Shown here: positions 44,774 to 55,868 of the stretch, piece by piece
Numbering within the stretch: the stretch's first letter is position 1
How the letters are laid out: each line of letters begins with the position of its first letter
Assembly (NCBI RefSeq): GCF_018143015.1
Contig: NC_054743.1
Span: forward strand, 41,868,922-41,932,921
Length of the DNA stretch: 64,000 nucleotides
From: Lytechinus variegatus
Taxonomy: Eukaryota; Echinodermata; Echinoidea; Temnopleuroida; Toxopneustidae
Direction: 5' to 3'
Position numbers and translations under genes: made by a program
The notes under the pieces: generated by a model
What the model was told of the DNA's origin: nothing
The model's input: only the letters and a program-made list of their open reading frames with translations
Databases searched by the model: none

Positions 44774-44944
44774 GGGGGCCATTTCATAAAGCTGTTCGTA
44801 AGTTAAGAGCGACTTTAAGAACGACTGGTGATCCTTTCTTACGCGCTAAAGTATTGCCAATGAAGATACCATTTACCACAAGAAAGGATCACCAGTCGTT
44901 CGTTAAGTTGTTCGTACTGTTACGAACAGCTTTATAAAACATTC
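44774..44944. repeat. Foldback MITE, GTTTCATAAAGC family, copy 3
   Basis: Left GGGGGCCATTTCATAAAGC with AAGAGCGACTTTAAGAACGA; right half inverted, ending AACAGCTTTATAAAACATTC. Sits end to end with copy 4. Confidence 0.88.
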
Positions 44945-44951
44945 ACCTGGT

Positions 44952-45118
44952 GGGTGTTTCATAAAGCTGTTTGTAAGATACAAATGACTTTACGCACGAC
45001 TGGTGATCCTTTCTTATGCTATGTGATATCCCTATGTAATTGAGATAATGACCTGATAACATGTTCCAGTCGTTCGTAAAGCTGTTTGTAACTTTACGAA
45101 AAGTTTTGTGAAACACCC
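44952..45118. repeat. Foldback MITE, GTTTCATAAAGC family, copy 4
   Basis: Left GGGTGTTTCATAAAGC, right GTTTTGTGAAACACCC. More diverged arms than copy 2. Only 7 bp separate it from copy 3. Confidence 0.88.
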
Positions 45119-45676
45119 ACCTATATTCATTGACATGGACCTTCTGGTGGTGATGAGCATAATTATCTCAAACACTTTAATTTCCTGGATTTGAAATAAA
45201 TCGGCTGTGAACATAGTGACCAGCCCAATTTCTGATTTAGTTTTAATGTTAAGGATTAACTTTCAAATCTCTAGATTTAAATTCAGTCTTTATAAAACTA
45301 AATTTCAGCAATCATTTTTCACATCCGATCTGAATTTAATTTAAATCCTTGGAATTTAGACTAAAGAAAATGAATTCACCTAGTTATGACACTAACTTGC
45401 TAACCAAGAGCAAATTGATAAACATAAACGAAAGTTAAAATAATATTGCCATGATATTTCTGGACTACATACAGTAAATTCAATTTTCATCCGTCTTTCA
45501 TCAAGATTTTACAATGTGGTAGGGAGAGAGGGTCGAATTTCACTCACAAAATTGGGGAAAAAATCGAACACAAAAATAAACCAATTGGAATCGAAAATTG
45601 TGAACGGTAGCGAGCGGCGATGATATTTTTCTCTCCGCTCCACGACCGCTCCAACAACGCTCGGACGGCGTGACCA
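45119..45676. other. Intergenic stretch
   Basis: No gene or clear repeat seen. A locally GC-rich patch with GAACGGTAGCGAGCGGCGA lies near 45601. Confidence 0.45.
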
Positions 45677-45753
45677 GGGGTGGTATACTGATCCATTTTA
45701 TCTCAGATAAAATAAAATATTTTAAAGATAAAATGACCTCAGAATACCGCCCC
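45677..45753. repeat. Minimal foldback element (77 bp)
   Basis: Left GGGGTGGTATACTGATCC, ATTTTATCT; right AGATAAAATGACCTCAGAAT, ACCGCCCC. The end (GGTATTCTGAGGTCA, inverse strand) resembles the GTATTCTGAAGTCA end of the 62802 element. Confidence 0.8.
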
Positions 45754-46886
45754 AGGTCTTTAAGTCTTGTTCGCACAGGTGCCCACTAGCAACAAATTTC
45801 TTGTAATAGGTATCGGCATTAATCGATCACATTGATTGATCGTCAGCTCTTCTCAGAAGTAAAGTGGCGGTAAAAATCAACAAAGTATTTTCACAACCAC
45901 AGCTTCATCGCAATTCATATTAATTGATGATTATGTAGCCTAAATGTATGACCAGGCGCTATATTAAGGGGAGGGGGCTTTGGGGACTGAAGCCCCCTCT
46001 CACACCCCCCAAAAAACCGACTACAAAAAAAAGATATATGATTATATAGGCCCAATATATGTGTATATTTATTGATTCATACATTTAAAGTTTCTTTCAA
46101 AACTGTGATGTAACGAGGATGAATTCGAGCAGGTTGCACTATTCATGATCTTAATGACTATTCTGCCATATTTGGTTCGTCAACTTAGCGTACTTTATGG
46201 AGAGAATCTGCTCCCTTTTCTAGATTTGAAAAAAAATAAGAAGTAATGCGATTGTTTCATTTAGTGAGCTGATTCCGTTAATGCCAGGCATTGTAATAGC
46301 TAAAACGATTCTTTAATATTTCCAGCTTCAAAATCTTCCATTACGTAATCATAAGCTGTTCAAAACCCACAGTGACTATTTGCACCCTTACAAGTCCAGA
46401 GAAGGACAATCGTTACCCCATCAGGAACTCTTTAAAACTACAAGTTCCCGTACTTAATGCTGGGATCTGGGATTAATATTCAGCGATTTTAACCGAGTGC
46501 TGTAATAAGCTATTGCAAATCCTTGCTTCTGATTGGCTGGGAGCAAAATTAGTCGGTGAAAAAAAAACTTTTCATGAAATACGCCCCTGTACCCAACGAG
46601 AGAGCGGCCATCAAGGTGAAGAGCGGCTTGTAAAAGAAGGGTGCAGGATCAATCTTTAAAAACGTCGTTTAAGGATCTCACAATTCATTGTCTACACGGA
46701 TTATCCTGTGAAAGATAATACACAAGAGGCGGACTGTACCAGGTCAGAAGAAAAACAAGGGACTCTATAGGACTGGTGCTTGTACTTTCCAATCGGGGGT
46801 TTCAGGGAGGTACATTTTGAACGGGAAATTACGTGAATATCTAAAAGAAATTAGGTGATACCAGTTTTCTAGAAATTGAATTCGAA
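45754..46886. other. Upstream region of the SBP-like gene
   Basis: Includes a GGGGGCTTTGGGGACTGAAG / CCCCCTC hairpin near 45968-46005 and a short foldback-like piece at 46484-46590 (ATTGGCTGGGAGCAAAATT, TTTCATGAAATACGCCCC). The promoter and 5' UTR of the next gene must lie in the right part; no core promoter element is evident. Confidence 0.4.
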
Positions 46887-47097
46887 ATGTCTTCCGAAAA
46901 TGACAACAAGTTTTGTATGCTGGTTCTCTTGGTGTGCTGTGCCTTCATCATCGCGACAGTGGGTGTGGTTCTCGGAGCCCTGAGCCTGGCCCAGGTTGGG
47001 TTGAACGGAAGGGCAGATTATAACATCTATGCTGGGAGCAGTGGGGGCACGACCGGGGATAGTGGCGTCGACAGCGGCGTTTCATCACCGTCCTCTT
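46887..47097 (+). CDS. SBP-like gene exon 1 (membrane anchor and linker)
   Basis: ATG at 46887 is the first in-frame start of the open stretch. Encodes the short polar amino end, the hydrophobic anchor and the Gly/Ser/Asp-rich linker. Ends one base into a Ser codon at GTAAGT. Confidence 0.85.
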
Positions 47098-50000
47098 GTA
47101 AGTAAATGCAGCTGTATAGGCCTACCGCCTTGTTACTTGTTACTGATATACTTTATTAAAGGAAATTATACCAGGATGTGTGTTTGGGGAGGGGTACAGG
47201 TACGATGCCACGGAGGGGGGGGGGAGCACGACTCCTTCTGATTTTGAGCGATGAAAAGAGAAGGGGGATCAAGAATCTTGAAAAGACAAAAATAATAAAG
47301 ATATGACTTTGTTCTCTTATAACACTTTTGCCTCGATTTTCTTTTTATACAATTAAAGGTGCCGCCCCTGGCACTATATCTAAATGATTTTAGAAGACTA
47401 GATAATGCCTTGTCTAGGATCGCAATAAAGGTTTGATGATGAGGATTTTTTTTCATCAAAGATGTCATCTAGAAATTACTTTGTATTGCAATGCTATATA
47501 AATATCAGTACCGAACTTTTTATACGATTCACAATAATTTGTTCCTATATTACTGACCTCCCCCCCAAAAAAAGTGCAGATTTTCATTTTTTCATTTGCT
47601 GTTTGTTCATCGAATATAATTTGATGTCTATTTACAGTTCACCAAGACTATTTCAAACATTATTCGATTTTGTATAGGCAAGGGAATAGTCCGAGGCTAT
47701 TTCTAAAATGCACGAAACATTATTTCCGTTTTAAGTATAGAGAGTTTCCACTTAACGACGGATTCAAGAATGTCGAAAATGTATTTTCAAATGCCTTTCA
47801 TGAAAACAAACAACCAAGAAGTCTTTGTCGAAAATGATTGGGCAATCAAAAGCAGTTTCGTCCAGGACTCTGGACAAAACCATATTGTATTTGCAAATTT
47901 TTGTCAGCTCCGAAAGTGAAGACGAAATTGTTGTTCTGGTTTATCAATTATCGACTAACACCTCTCAGCTGTTCTTTGTCATTTTGACAGCATTTGACAA
48001 AACACTTTCAGGACTTTGTTCTTGAATCCGCCGTGCGCTGAGATGCGAAACTCCCTCTACCTTCGTGCAACAGTAGAAGTTATACAAGGAAGACGTTTTC
48101 GGTTATTGTCCAAATTAACGCGGAAACGGCAAAACGAAGAATGGATGAAATGAAAAGATTACTGGATTAAGAGATGTAAAGGTATTATAGGATTATGCGA
48201 TTGATTTGTTCGACTGTTTATTGTCCAATACCATACCCAGGCAACCTTATCGGTTTCTTATTGAGAAGAAAAAAATGAAACAACCATGGGATATAAACGC
48301 ATTTTGAGAAACTTAGGAATCTAGGTCTAAGGCAGTCTGACGCCAAGAAAGTGCATACCTCTAATTCGCTTTATAATTTTGATAAAGAATGAATTGGTTA
48401 TAAATACTGAATTTACTGAACGAAATATTGTGATTTAGTTTAAATTATTGTTTACAATTTGAATTTTCTCATTTGGGGCTAACCTCGATTAGCATTTGGC
48501 TGTTGCGCTATAGCCCCAAATATCTGTTTTTTTATGTTATGCAGGGGCCGAGGAATCAGGAAAGGGGGTGGGGCTTCAGCTCCCGCTTTTTTCAAAACTG
48601 TATACAAAAACGTAAAACTTAACATCTCACTTTGATATTTTTCATGACCAACCCCCTCTCACATACACATTGCAAAAACTCTGGTGTTGATTTAATACCA
48701 GCCTGGAATCTATATTGTCCTCATCAGAGAAGTTTTAAACAACACCAGTTTGGTGTTTGTATAAAACTTTTTACCTGAGAAAACTAAGGTTGTTTTTACC
48801 GGAGTTTTTGCCCTGTGCTTAAGTCAATGGCGGAAATCAGACTAACCTTAGTTTTCAGTTTTTACCAGAGTTTTCTCAGGTAAAAAGTTTTATGCAAAGG
48901 GCCCCAGATAGGTGTTTATACAACACCAATTAGTATTAAACCAGCATCATTTTGATTCCAACCTGGCGTTGTTTTACACTCCTCTGGTGTAGACATAAAT
49001 ACATGTGGATTCCGTTCTGGGGCCTGTTGCATAAAACTTTTTACCTGAGAAAACTCTGGTAAAAACTGAAAACTAAGGTTAGTCTGATTTCTGCCATTGA
49101 CTTTAACACAGGGCAAAAACTCTGGTAAAAACAACCTGAGTTTTCTCTGGTAAAAACTTTTATGCAACGGACCCCTGGTGTTAAATCAACACCGGAGTTT
49201 TTGCAATGCACTTTCGGCCCATCCCCGTTCCGCGCCCCCTTTATGCAATGTTAAGTGTAAATTTATTTTACATTGAAATTTGGTAATTAATTCAATTCAA
49301 ACCAGAAAATGAGCATAGATAAAGAGTATTAACATTTTATTCGGCAAAATTAAATATATTTGAGTTTTATTGGTTTAAAGTAATTCTAGTTCTGCCGATC
49401 GATCAACATGTTACATGCAAAAATGACATTCCTTTGTAAAGCATTATTATATAAAACTTTAAGCCTGCAAACAACGCATTGACCTGCCTTTTTCTTTTCT
49501 TGTCGAGAACCAGTACCAGTCGGGGACGTGTATTGATCAAAGGAACTCAATAAAAGCTTAAATCGATCTCCTTTCTCTATTGATAATAGTTTAAAGGGAT
49601 TTAGGTATTGATTTTTATTAATTGCACCCCGCCCAAAGAGTTCTCACACATTGACAGAAAGTGGCAAAAGGAAGTGTGTTTTGTTCTTGTTTTTCTATTG
49701 ATCTGCTACTTGCTACTTTCGTTGGAAGTGAAGAGAGAACACTCTTCAAAGTTGATGCCACACAGAAATAAACATCCAGACAAACACATCGCAAGGAGAG
49801 AGGGAGTGGAGAAGGGCAAATGACCCCCCTCTAGCCTCAGTAAAAATAAAAAGTTAAATCAATATTTGAAAAGTTGAAGGGGTTAGAACCTTTTTTCCAA
49901 ATGATATATCCAACCCTGCATTAAGTTGATTTTCAACATTTTAAGTGGTAAATAAATCATTTAGAAAAGTTTGTCACTCCTTCAACGATTCAATGTTGAT

Positions 50001-53000
50001 TTAACATTTATATTTTTAGAGTTATTATATTTTTAGAGTAACTCTTTTTGCCATTGCCTCTTCGTGGACAGTTTAAGACTGATGTGAACTTTTATCATGG
50101 CCACTTTTGTGGATAGTAGGCCTATACTACTGACAGAATGATACGACATAATAAGGATGGGCTGAATGATAATTTTCATTGAGTACTCTGCATGCAAGAT
50201 GGATGTGGTATATGCATATATTACTATATCTGTTGATTGGACCCTTTTAATGTACGACATTGATTGGTATTATAAATGTAAATGGAAATAATTACTTTCT
50301 GTTTTGTTGGAAATAAATTCTGAATTTGGAATTTTCAAAAAGTCAATTCAGTGACGCTAGGGGCTTAAAGATATTATGTAGGAAAACGCAGAAAAAAATT
50401 ATTTTATGTCACATTTGCATAAAAATACATTTCTTATTACGATATTAAGATAGGAATAAAATACAAGAGATTACAGATGACTATAGAGAATAATACAGGA
50501 ATAACAAAAGCAAATCCAAGACGGTTTCAAACAGAAAAACAATTAACAACATATTGGACTATCCTAGGGGAACACAATAAGCAAAATGAAACGGCCTAAT
50601 GAAAAAAAATAAATGAGTTTCGTTTAAAAGATCGATTTTAGTGAATGGTACGATTTAAGATAATTAGTGTAATCAGATTGGGTCAACATATTCGATTGTA
50701 ATTTGTTAATTTGGCAAAATAGTTATTCAGTCTGGAAAGTTTGTAATAATGCAAATGGAATTCTTTATATATCACTGAATATTTTAACTATTGTAACCTA
50801 GATTATTGAAGGGTGAAGAAAAAAGTGTGCAAGAATGATCAGTCATCATCCAGAAGTCTTATACCGGTATCGCAGGTGTTTTACACAATAAGGTCCACTG
50901 TCATCGAGTTCCATTATTTCAAGATAGTATATTTTCTTTCGATAGTATGACTTAGTATTTTAATCGTATTCTCATATTCACTATAGCCTCTGACGATAAA
51001 GTTTGGCTCTTTGCTATCGGGGACTATGACAACCGATTGGAATACTTGTAAGTAACTTTTTTCTGATTTGTATTTGTTTCTACACTTATATATTAACTAA
51101 ACTAAGTAATATACATTTTTTGACCTAGATTACCCTATCAAAGGCATGACCATATTTATAGCGCTTACCACTTACAAGAAGTCTATTAGCACTCTTACGC
51201 TTTTTACCGTGTGATTCTTTGAGCTCTTGTTCTATTTTTCCCTTTTTTGTGATATGTTGGAATTTCAATATTTTGTATAATGTATCTAATGTAAATGGAA
51301 AACTTCTGATGAGGTGACATAAGTACTCTGCAATAATGCATCAGTCACTGTGGTTTTGCAAAGCAGGTGTACTAATCGTTTCTGCGTTTTAACGATAAAT
51401 AAATTCCTGTTCTATGAAAAGCACACACACGACTTTGATAATTTATTCATACATTCATTTTGGTTTTGATTTAATTTATATGTATTAAGCTTATTGATTA
51501 CGTACTTCTCTTTATCGTCATTCAAGGGATCCTGTGTCAAACCAGTTGAAAGGTTACAATGCAGACATTATCGATGCAGGTATGGGGATATATCAATTCA
51601 TTATTTGTTTTATTTTATTCTACATACAATGTTGAGCTTGGATTCAGTAGAGTATGAAACGATTACGATAAGTATAACAGGCCTGTTTTAAAGTGTGTAA
51701 TAAAAGCACAGCATGGCATACACTTAAAACCCTAAACGATTTTTTTTACTCTGAACTATAGGTTCTAAAAAGAACCATTTCCTCTTTTCTGTTCTTTAAT
51801 CGATTATTATGAGGTAATATAAATATTTATCTGCAATAAAGCTCATGAAGAAAAATGTATCATGCACCAATATTTGTTATGCATATAATATTTACAATCT
51901 ACAAATCTACATTACACTGATAAAATCATAAAGGAGATGTACAATAATATCTGTTATAAATTTTCTCCCCTTTTTACAGTTTGTGATATCGCAAATAAGA
52001 ATTGTGAATTGGTCTGGGATGTATACAGCAACTGTTGGGAGAGCCCTGCTAATGAGAGAGCCAGAGGGGGAGTTGGTTTGATGGCAAACTGGTACACCGC
52101 CTGCACAGGTATGATGTCATAATTGAAGTCATTCATGAAATTTTATCAAAATGATTACCAATGAATGTCGATCTATTGTTATGATTTCATTGTATTGCAT
52201 AAATGTTATCAAAATATTCTTCTGAAAAATAAACAGGATTATGCCTGTGTAAATCTAATATTGCTCCCGTAATTTAAGAAAGAAGAACAATAATGACCTA
52301 AAAGAATACTATCTAATATCCCCAGTCTAATGATACAGTATGAGAGAATTGCGATTAAACCTTAAAAAAATCTTTTCATACTGTAAATTTATTGATGATT
52401 TATTTGCCACGAATCAGTAGCAGTGACGATATAATGCATGCAGCAAGCTTTGTTCATGACGTATATAATCATTGAAGAGTAACCTTTTTTTGGTGGTGGG
52501 CGGGGGGGGGGGGCTCAGCTCATGTCAGTTATGTTTTTTCGATATATTATTTAGAACATTTTAAATGTAGGCCCTTATTTGTTAGCAAGACCTTATCAAT
52601 CTTAATTTGTTTACGTATACGATCTGCCAGTGTCTTTTATCAATTATCATTCATAATTTCAGGATGGATACAAACTTATGAACGTCTCCTCACCTTCGGT
52701 TTCACACGACCCTTTTCACAGAAGGGAAAGGTCGCCCTCTATGCCGCGAGTGGAAGCAGTCAGGATTACTCCGATCTCTCGGGGCTCAGAGTTGGTTTTC
52801 TAGCAACGTGGTTTTCTGACGCCCCTTGCCTAGCTCGCTACACGACTGATCCGTCTTATCCAATTGCGGTATGATTACAATGATAACGCTCATATAATAT
52901 ATCGGGAATTTCACACTTTTGATTGATTGATTGATTGATTGATAACGAATTTATTCATTCCAAAATTTTAACAAAGTTACAAAGTAAAGCAAAATATAAT

Positions 53001-55868
53001 ATAACATTTTGAAATGAAATAGGAAAAACTTCTGTCTCAGAACCCCCCCCCCCTCCTTCATGTTCACCGTGCCGTCACTCCCTTTGCCAATCTTTATTTT
53101 TCATCACGTCGACCTTTCATCGGCGCGTAAATTTAACGCTTCTAATTCTTCACATTCTCCTCCTCCACTAAAACACTTGGTTGGTTTATCCAGTCCCGTC
53201 CATAATAATCCCTTTTCTCTATATTGAAATAATGAATTGGTTTAGCATCACCGTATCAAGAGGCATATTCTTCAAGACGGCGTTACATAAAAACTTACCC
53301 ACACTCCATCTAGAATAAGTGTATATTAATCATTGTAGATCTATATCAGTTGTGTATTTAAAAAAAACGAACCTTAATTTTAATAAATTATTAAGTAGCT
53401 ATGTCTAGTATTGTACAACATCTTAAAGTGATTCATTTAGGTAACTCTTTTTTTTTACACTTTGAATAGTTTAAATCTTATTTATTTGCAAACTTGTTTT
53501 CTAGGGTGCTGATTTACCATCGGATAGTCAAAAGATCACGTACGATACGGCTGAAGATCTCATTGCTGCCGTGCAGAATGGAGATGTAAGTTAATCATTC
53601 ATTATAAACTCTGTTTCTTTCTTTTTGTACAGGGTAAATTCGTTTCATTTCTAAACTTTGAGAAAAATGCAATGCAGGTCACATAAGCACTTTTCCAGTC
53701 GAAAATTTTCTGACAAGCACACAAATAAAAGGTCATCAAATTCAGTATAGGAGCATGGGGGGGGGGTGGCACTCTGTTTCCCTCTCCACATCAGGTAGGC
53801 TGAAGTGTATAGTATATAATGTTATTAATGTATTTATTTTTCTTTGAATATTTTTTTTTTTTGATTGCGATGGTGACTCATGGATATGATATTGTAACCA
53901 GATTAAGATAAGACGTCAATACTGGGTACCGTTTCATACACACTTTGTTATAAAAACAAATGCATATTTTCTGTAACAAAATGATTATCAGCCAGTCACA
54001 TCGAAAGATTTCAGTAGCTTTTAACTGTTATTCTAAATTTGTTGTTATAAACAAGTTTTCTTAAACGGACTCCTGCTCATCACAAGTAGATGTGAAAATA
54101 CTGTAATACTAGATTTTACGGAAGACGAGAAAAATAACATAGATTGCGTTTGCTAATTTCATTTAGATATTCATTCTGAAAAACGATTTATTACCAAAAC
54201 TATAACAATTCATAATGGACTAACCGAGCAAAAGGTATTGCCATTCACGGCGTCTGCATTGTGGAGCTGTATGCCTTGATGGTGTTCATTATTTTGTTTG
54301 TTTGGGTTTTTTGGTGATAGATTGCATTTTTCGAATGTCGCACCATTCGATGGAAAAATTTGTGCTATGTTATCTGAAGTATATGAAGTTATTCTCCGCC
54401 CCAGTAAAACATTAAATGAATGATTGATTATACGAAATGGTTCAACAAATTCAAGGAGGTGCTATTCAAAATTCCGAATAATGTTTTCCACTTTTGATTA
54501 AGCAGTGAGGCAATAAAAAAAATCAATATGGAAATGTATCTGTCTTGTTATTTTCAAGGTGGATGTTGCTTTCAGTGTCCGCCGGCCCCAACTCGACGAT
54601 GCCCTGGAAACTATTTCTCCCGCGGATTTCCCAAATAACTGTGAAGCGGCTGGTGGAAGCATGATGACTTCGAAGTCGAACCAGGAATTCATCCGCTGGT
54701 GGGACGACGCTTTCAGTAGACTGGTTGGGACCAGCCGTTACGACACGATTTGTCAAAATATCGTTAACGAGCACGGTAAAGTCTTTGATCACCCCACCTC
54801 GTTCCAACAGTCCAATTAGCAACAGTAAATAAATATTTCAACAAGATATAAGTGTGTTGATTGTGATGAGAATTGAGAAATGAGCTGAGCTGCAAGTCTA
54901 AACTTTAAGGACAAAAGTCAATACCGATCTGTGGGCCTTCTTTTTATGTTGCATAATCAGGAGGTAGGCTAAATTTGATGCTAAAAATGTTGATTAGCAT
55001 ATCGATTAATTACATTAAGTTGAAGGAGGGTAAATTAGTATTATTTGCCTTCGACATTCGATATTTAAAATTGTCAAAGTAAACTTAGCACTGTTGGTGA
55101 TTCGAGCAGTGAACTTATTGTTTCGCGGGAGGGGGGGGGGTGATCTTTAAACCTTCCTACTTGATGTCACAATTTTTTTTGCCCTTGTATCCTAGGGAAG
55201 ATCAGGGACCTGTTGCAGAAGAAATTACGATCAAACGTAACGCTAACAACAAAACACAACTTGATTTTCAACCAATCAAACGCGCGTATTAGGGACTTGC
55301 GCTTTAGGTTTAGGCTAAATCAAATTCTTTCTGCAAACGGGCCTCTGTATAGGCTTTCACAGATGGGCAAAACATGGAATAAGGGACACCCTTTAAGGTT
55401 TGAAACACTCTCTCCTTACTTTAAAGAAAAATACATCACCCGCGGATGGGGGTGGGGTTACAAAGTACTTATCAATTCAATTCAATTCAATGTTTTATTC
55501 AATTCCAATAAAAATCAATAAGGCAGAGTATAGAATACAGTGATAACAAACACAATGTACATAATAAGGAAAGAAAATGTAAAACAAGTATTAAACAGAT
55601 ACAAATGACAATAAAGAGATATAATATTAGAATTAGGTGGTCCTAAAAACCTATCAAGGTTTGTCGAGATAACAACCCTTTAATACATAAAAAATGAAAT
55701 AATCCAAATTGAAATCATGAATTTGGTAAAATGCTCATTTAAAATCTTTAAAATTATCTGAAGAGGATCATCGAATACAATGACCTTATTATCATTACTT
55801 TATTTTCTTCTCACCTATCAGGAGACATTCCCGGTTCTACTGCCACAGACATCTGCATTGGTTACTAA
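46887..55868 (+). CDS. Predicted type II membrane protein with a periplasmic-binding-protein-like (SBP_bac_3) ectodomain, eight exons
   Basis: Coding exons 46887-47097, 50987-51047, 51527-51579, 51980-52108, 52663-52868, 53505-53585, 54559-54775 and 55822-55868 join in phase to 334 residues. Residues 1-8 are polar; about 9-38 form one hydrophobic segment (FCMLVLLVCCAFIIATVGVV and on), likely a signal anchor; 39-72 are a Gly/Ser linker. Residues about 74-325 have the order of a bacterial polar amino-acid-binding domain: VWLFAIGDYD..LEYLD, the LKGYNADIIDAVCDIA block (98-113), an ER...FGFTRPF block (158-169) like the family's ER...F..PY, a LSGLRVGF strand, and ITYDTAEDLIAAVQNGDVDV (231-250). Eight cysteines, an even number, suit an extracellular disulfide-bonded domain. 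No transporter or kinase domain follows. Ligand and function unknown; amino-acid sensing or scavenging is only inference. Neighbours give no clue. Confidence 0.85.
47098..50986. other. SBP-like gene intron 1
   Basis: 3.9 kb intron. Holds a poly-G patch (47214-47224), the nested foldbacks at 48668-49208 and otherwise AT-rich sequence. No additional exon could be supported. Confidence 0.5.
48668..49208. repeat. Nested foldback complex
   Basis: Outer arms CATTGCAAAAACTCTGGTG..TTGATTTAATAC (left) and GGTGTTAAATCAACACCGGA..GTTTTTGCAATG (right). Inside lie two copies of a smaller foldback with ATAAAACTTTTTACCTGAG / GGTAAAAAGTTTTATGCA ends: 48757-48905 and 49019-49175. Both inner copies carry GTCAATGG and the TCAGACTAACCTTAG block, in opposite orientation. 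Confidence 0.88.
50987..51047 (+). CDS. SBP-like gene exon 2
   Basis: Acceptor TTCACTATAG; encodes SDDKVWLFAIGDYDNRLEY, the first beta strand of the binding domain. Donor TT then GTAAGT. 61 bp, phase fits. Confidence 0.85.
51048..51526. other. SBP-like gene intron 2
   Basis: AT-rich, no feature recognised. Confidence 0.5.
51527..51579 (+). CDS. SBP-like gene exon 3
   Basis: Acceptor CATTCAAG; encodes DPVSNQLKGYNADIIDA, matching the family's G.l.GfdvDl..a motif. Donor G then GTATGG. 53 bp. Confidence 0.86.
51580..51979. other. SBP-like gene intron 3
   Basis: AT-rich, no feature recognised. Confidence 0.5.
51980..52108 (+). CDS. SBP-like gene exon 4
   Basis: Acceptor TTTTTACAG; encodes VCDIANKNCELVWDVYSNCW and on to NWYTACT. 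Contains four cysteines. Donor G then GTATGA. Confidence 0.88.
52109..52662. other. SBP-like gene intron 4
   Basis: AT-rich with a G-rich patch near 52493-52513. No other feature. Confidence 0.5.
52663..52868 (+). CDS. SBP-like gene exon 5
   Basis: Acceptor ATAATTTCAG; encodes GWIQTYERLLTFGFTRPF, the LSGLRVGFLATWFSDAPCL stretch and YPIA. Holds the ER...F.FT.PF block. Donor GCG then GTATGA. Confidence 0.88.
52869..53504. other. SBP-like gene intron 5
   Basis: Contains a short (GATT)n microsatellite at 52920-52943 followed by AACGAATTTATTCATTCC, resembling a retroelement tail in antisense, and a poly-C run at 53043. Confidence 0.5.
53505..53585 (+). CDS. SBP-like gene exon 6
   Basis: Acceptor TTTTCTAG; 27 codons, GADLPSDSQKITYDTAEDL then IAAVQNGD, before GTAAGT. 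Phase 0 on both sides. Confidence 0.88.
53586..54558. other. SBP-like gene intron 6
   Basis: Holds the AT-rich interspersed repeat at 53928-54078 (pair of 2946-3107) with CCGTTTCATA and TTAAACGG-type ends. A poly-G run lies at 53757. No exon. Confidence 0.5.
53928..54078. repeat. Short interspersed repeat, pair of 2946-3107
   Basis: Shares TTTCAGTAGCTTTTAACTG and neighbouring words with 3026-3060, and has weakly inverted ends. Confidence 0.5.
54559..54775 (+). CDS. SBP-like gene exon 7
   Basis: Acceptor TTATTTTCAAG; begins VDVAFSVRRPQLDDAL, completing the NGDVDVAF motif, and ends QNIVNEHG at GTAAAG. Reading on past the donor gives 15 more codons to a TAG at 54818-54820 with AATAAA at about 54828, a possible alternative end. 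Confidence 0.88.
54776..55821. other. SBP-like gene intron 7 (or alternative 3' end)
   Basis: Begins with a short readthrough frame ending at 54820. A TTCAATTCAATTCAATG block with TTTTATTCAATTCC at about 55480-55510, followed by an A-rich stretch, looks like a retroelement tail in antisense. Confidence 0.45.
55822..55868 (+). CDS. SBP-like gene exon 8 and stop
   Basis: Acceptor with a long pyrimidine tract (TTTTCTTCTCACCTATCAG); encodes DIPGSTATDICIGY and TAA. It fits in phase and adds an eighth cysteine. Shorter and less certain than the others. Confidence 0.65.
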
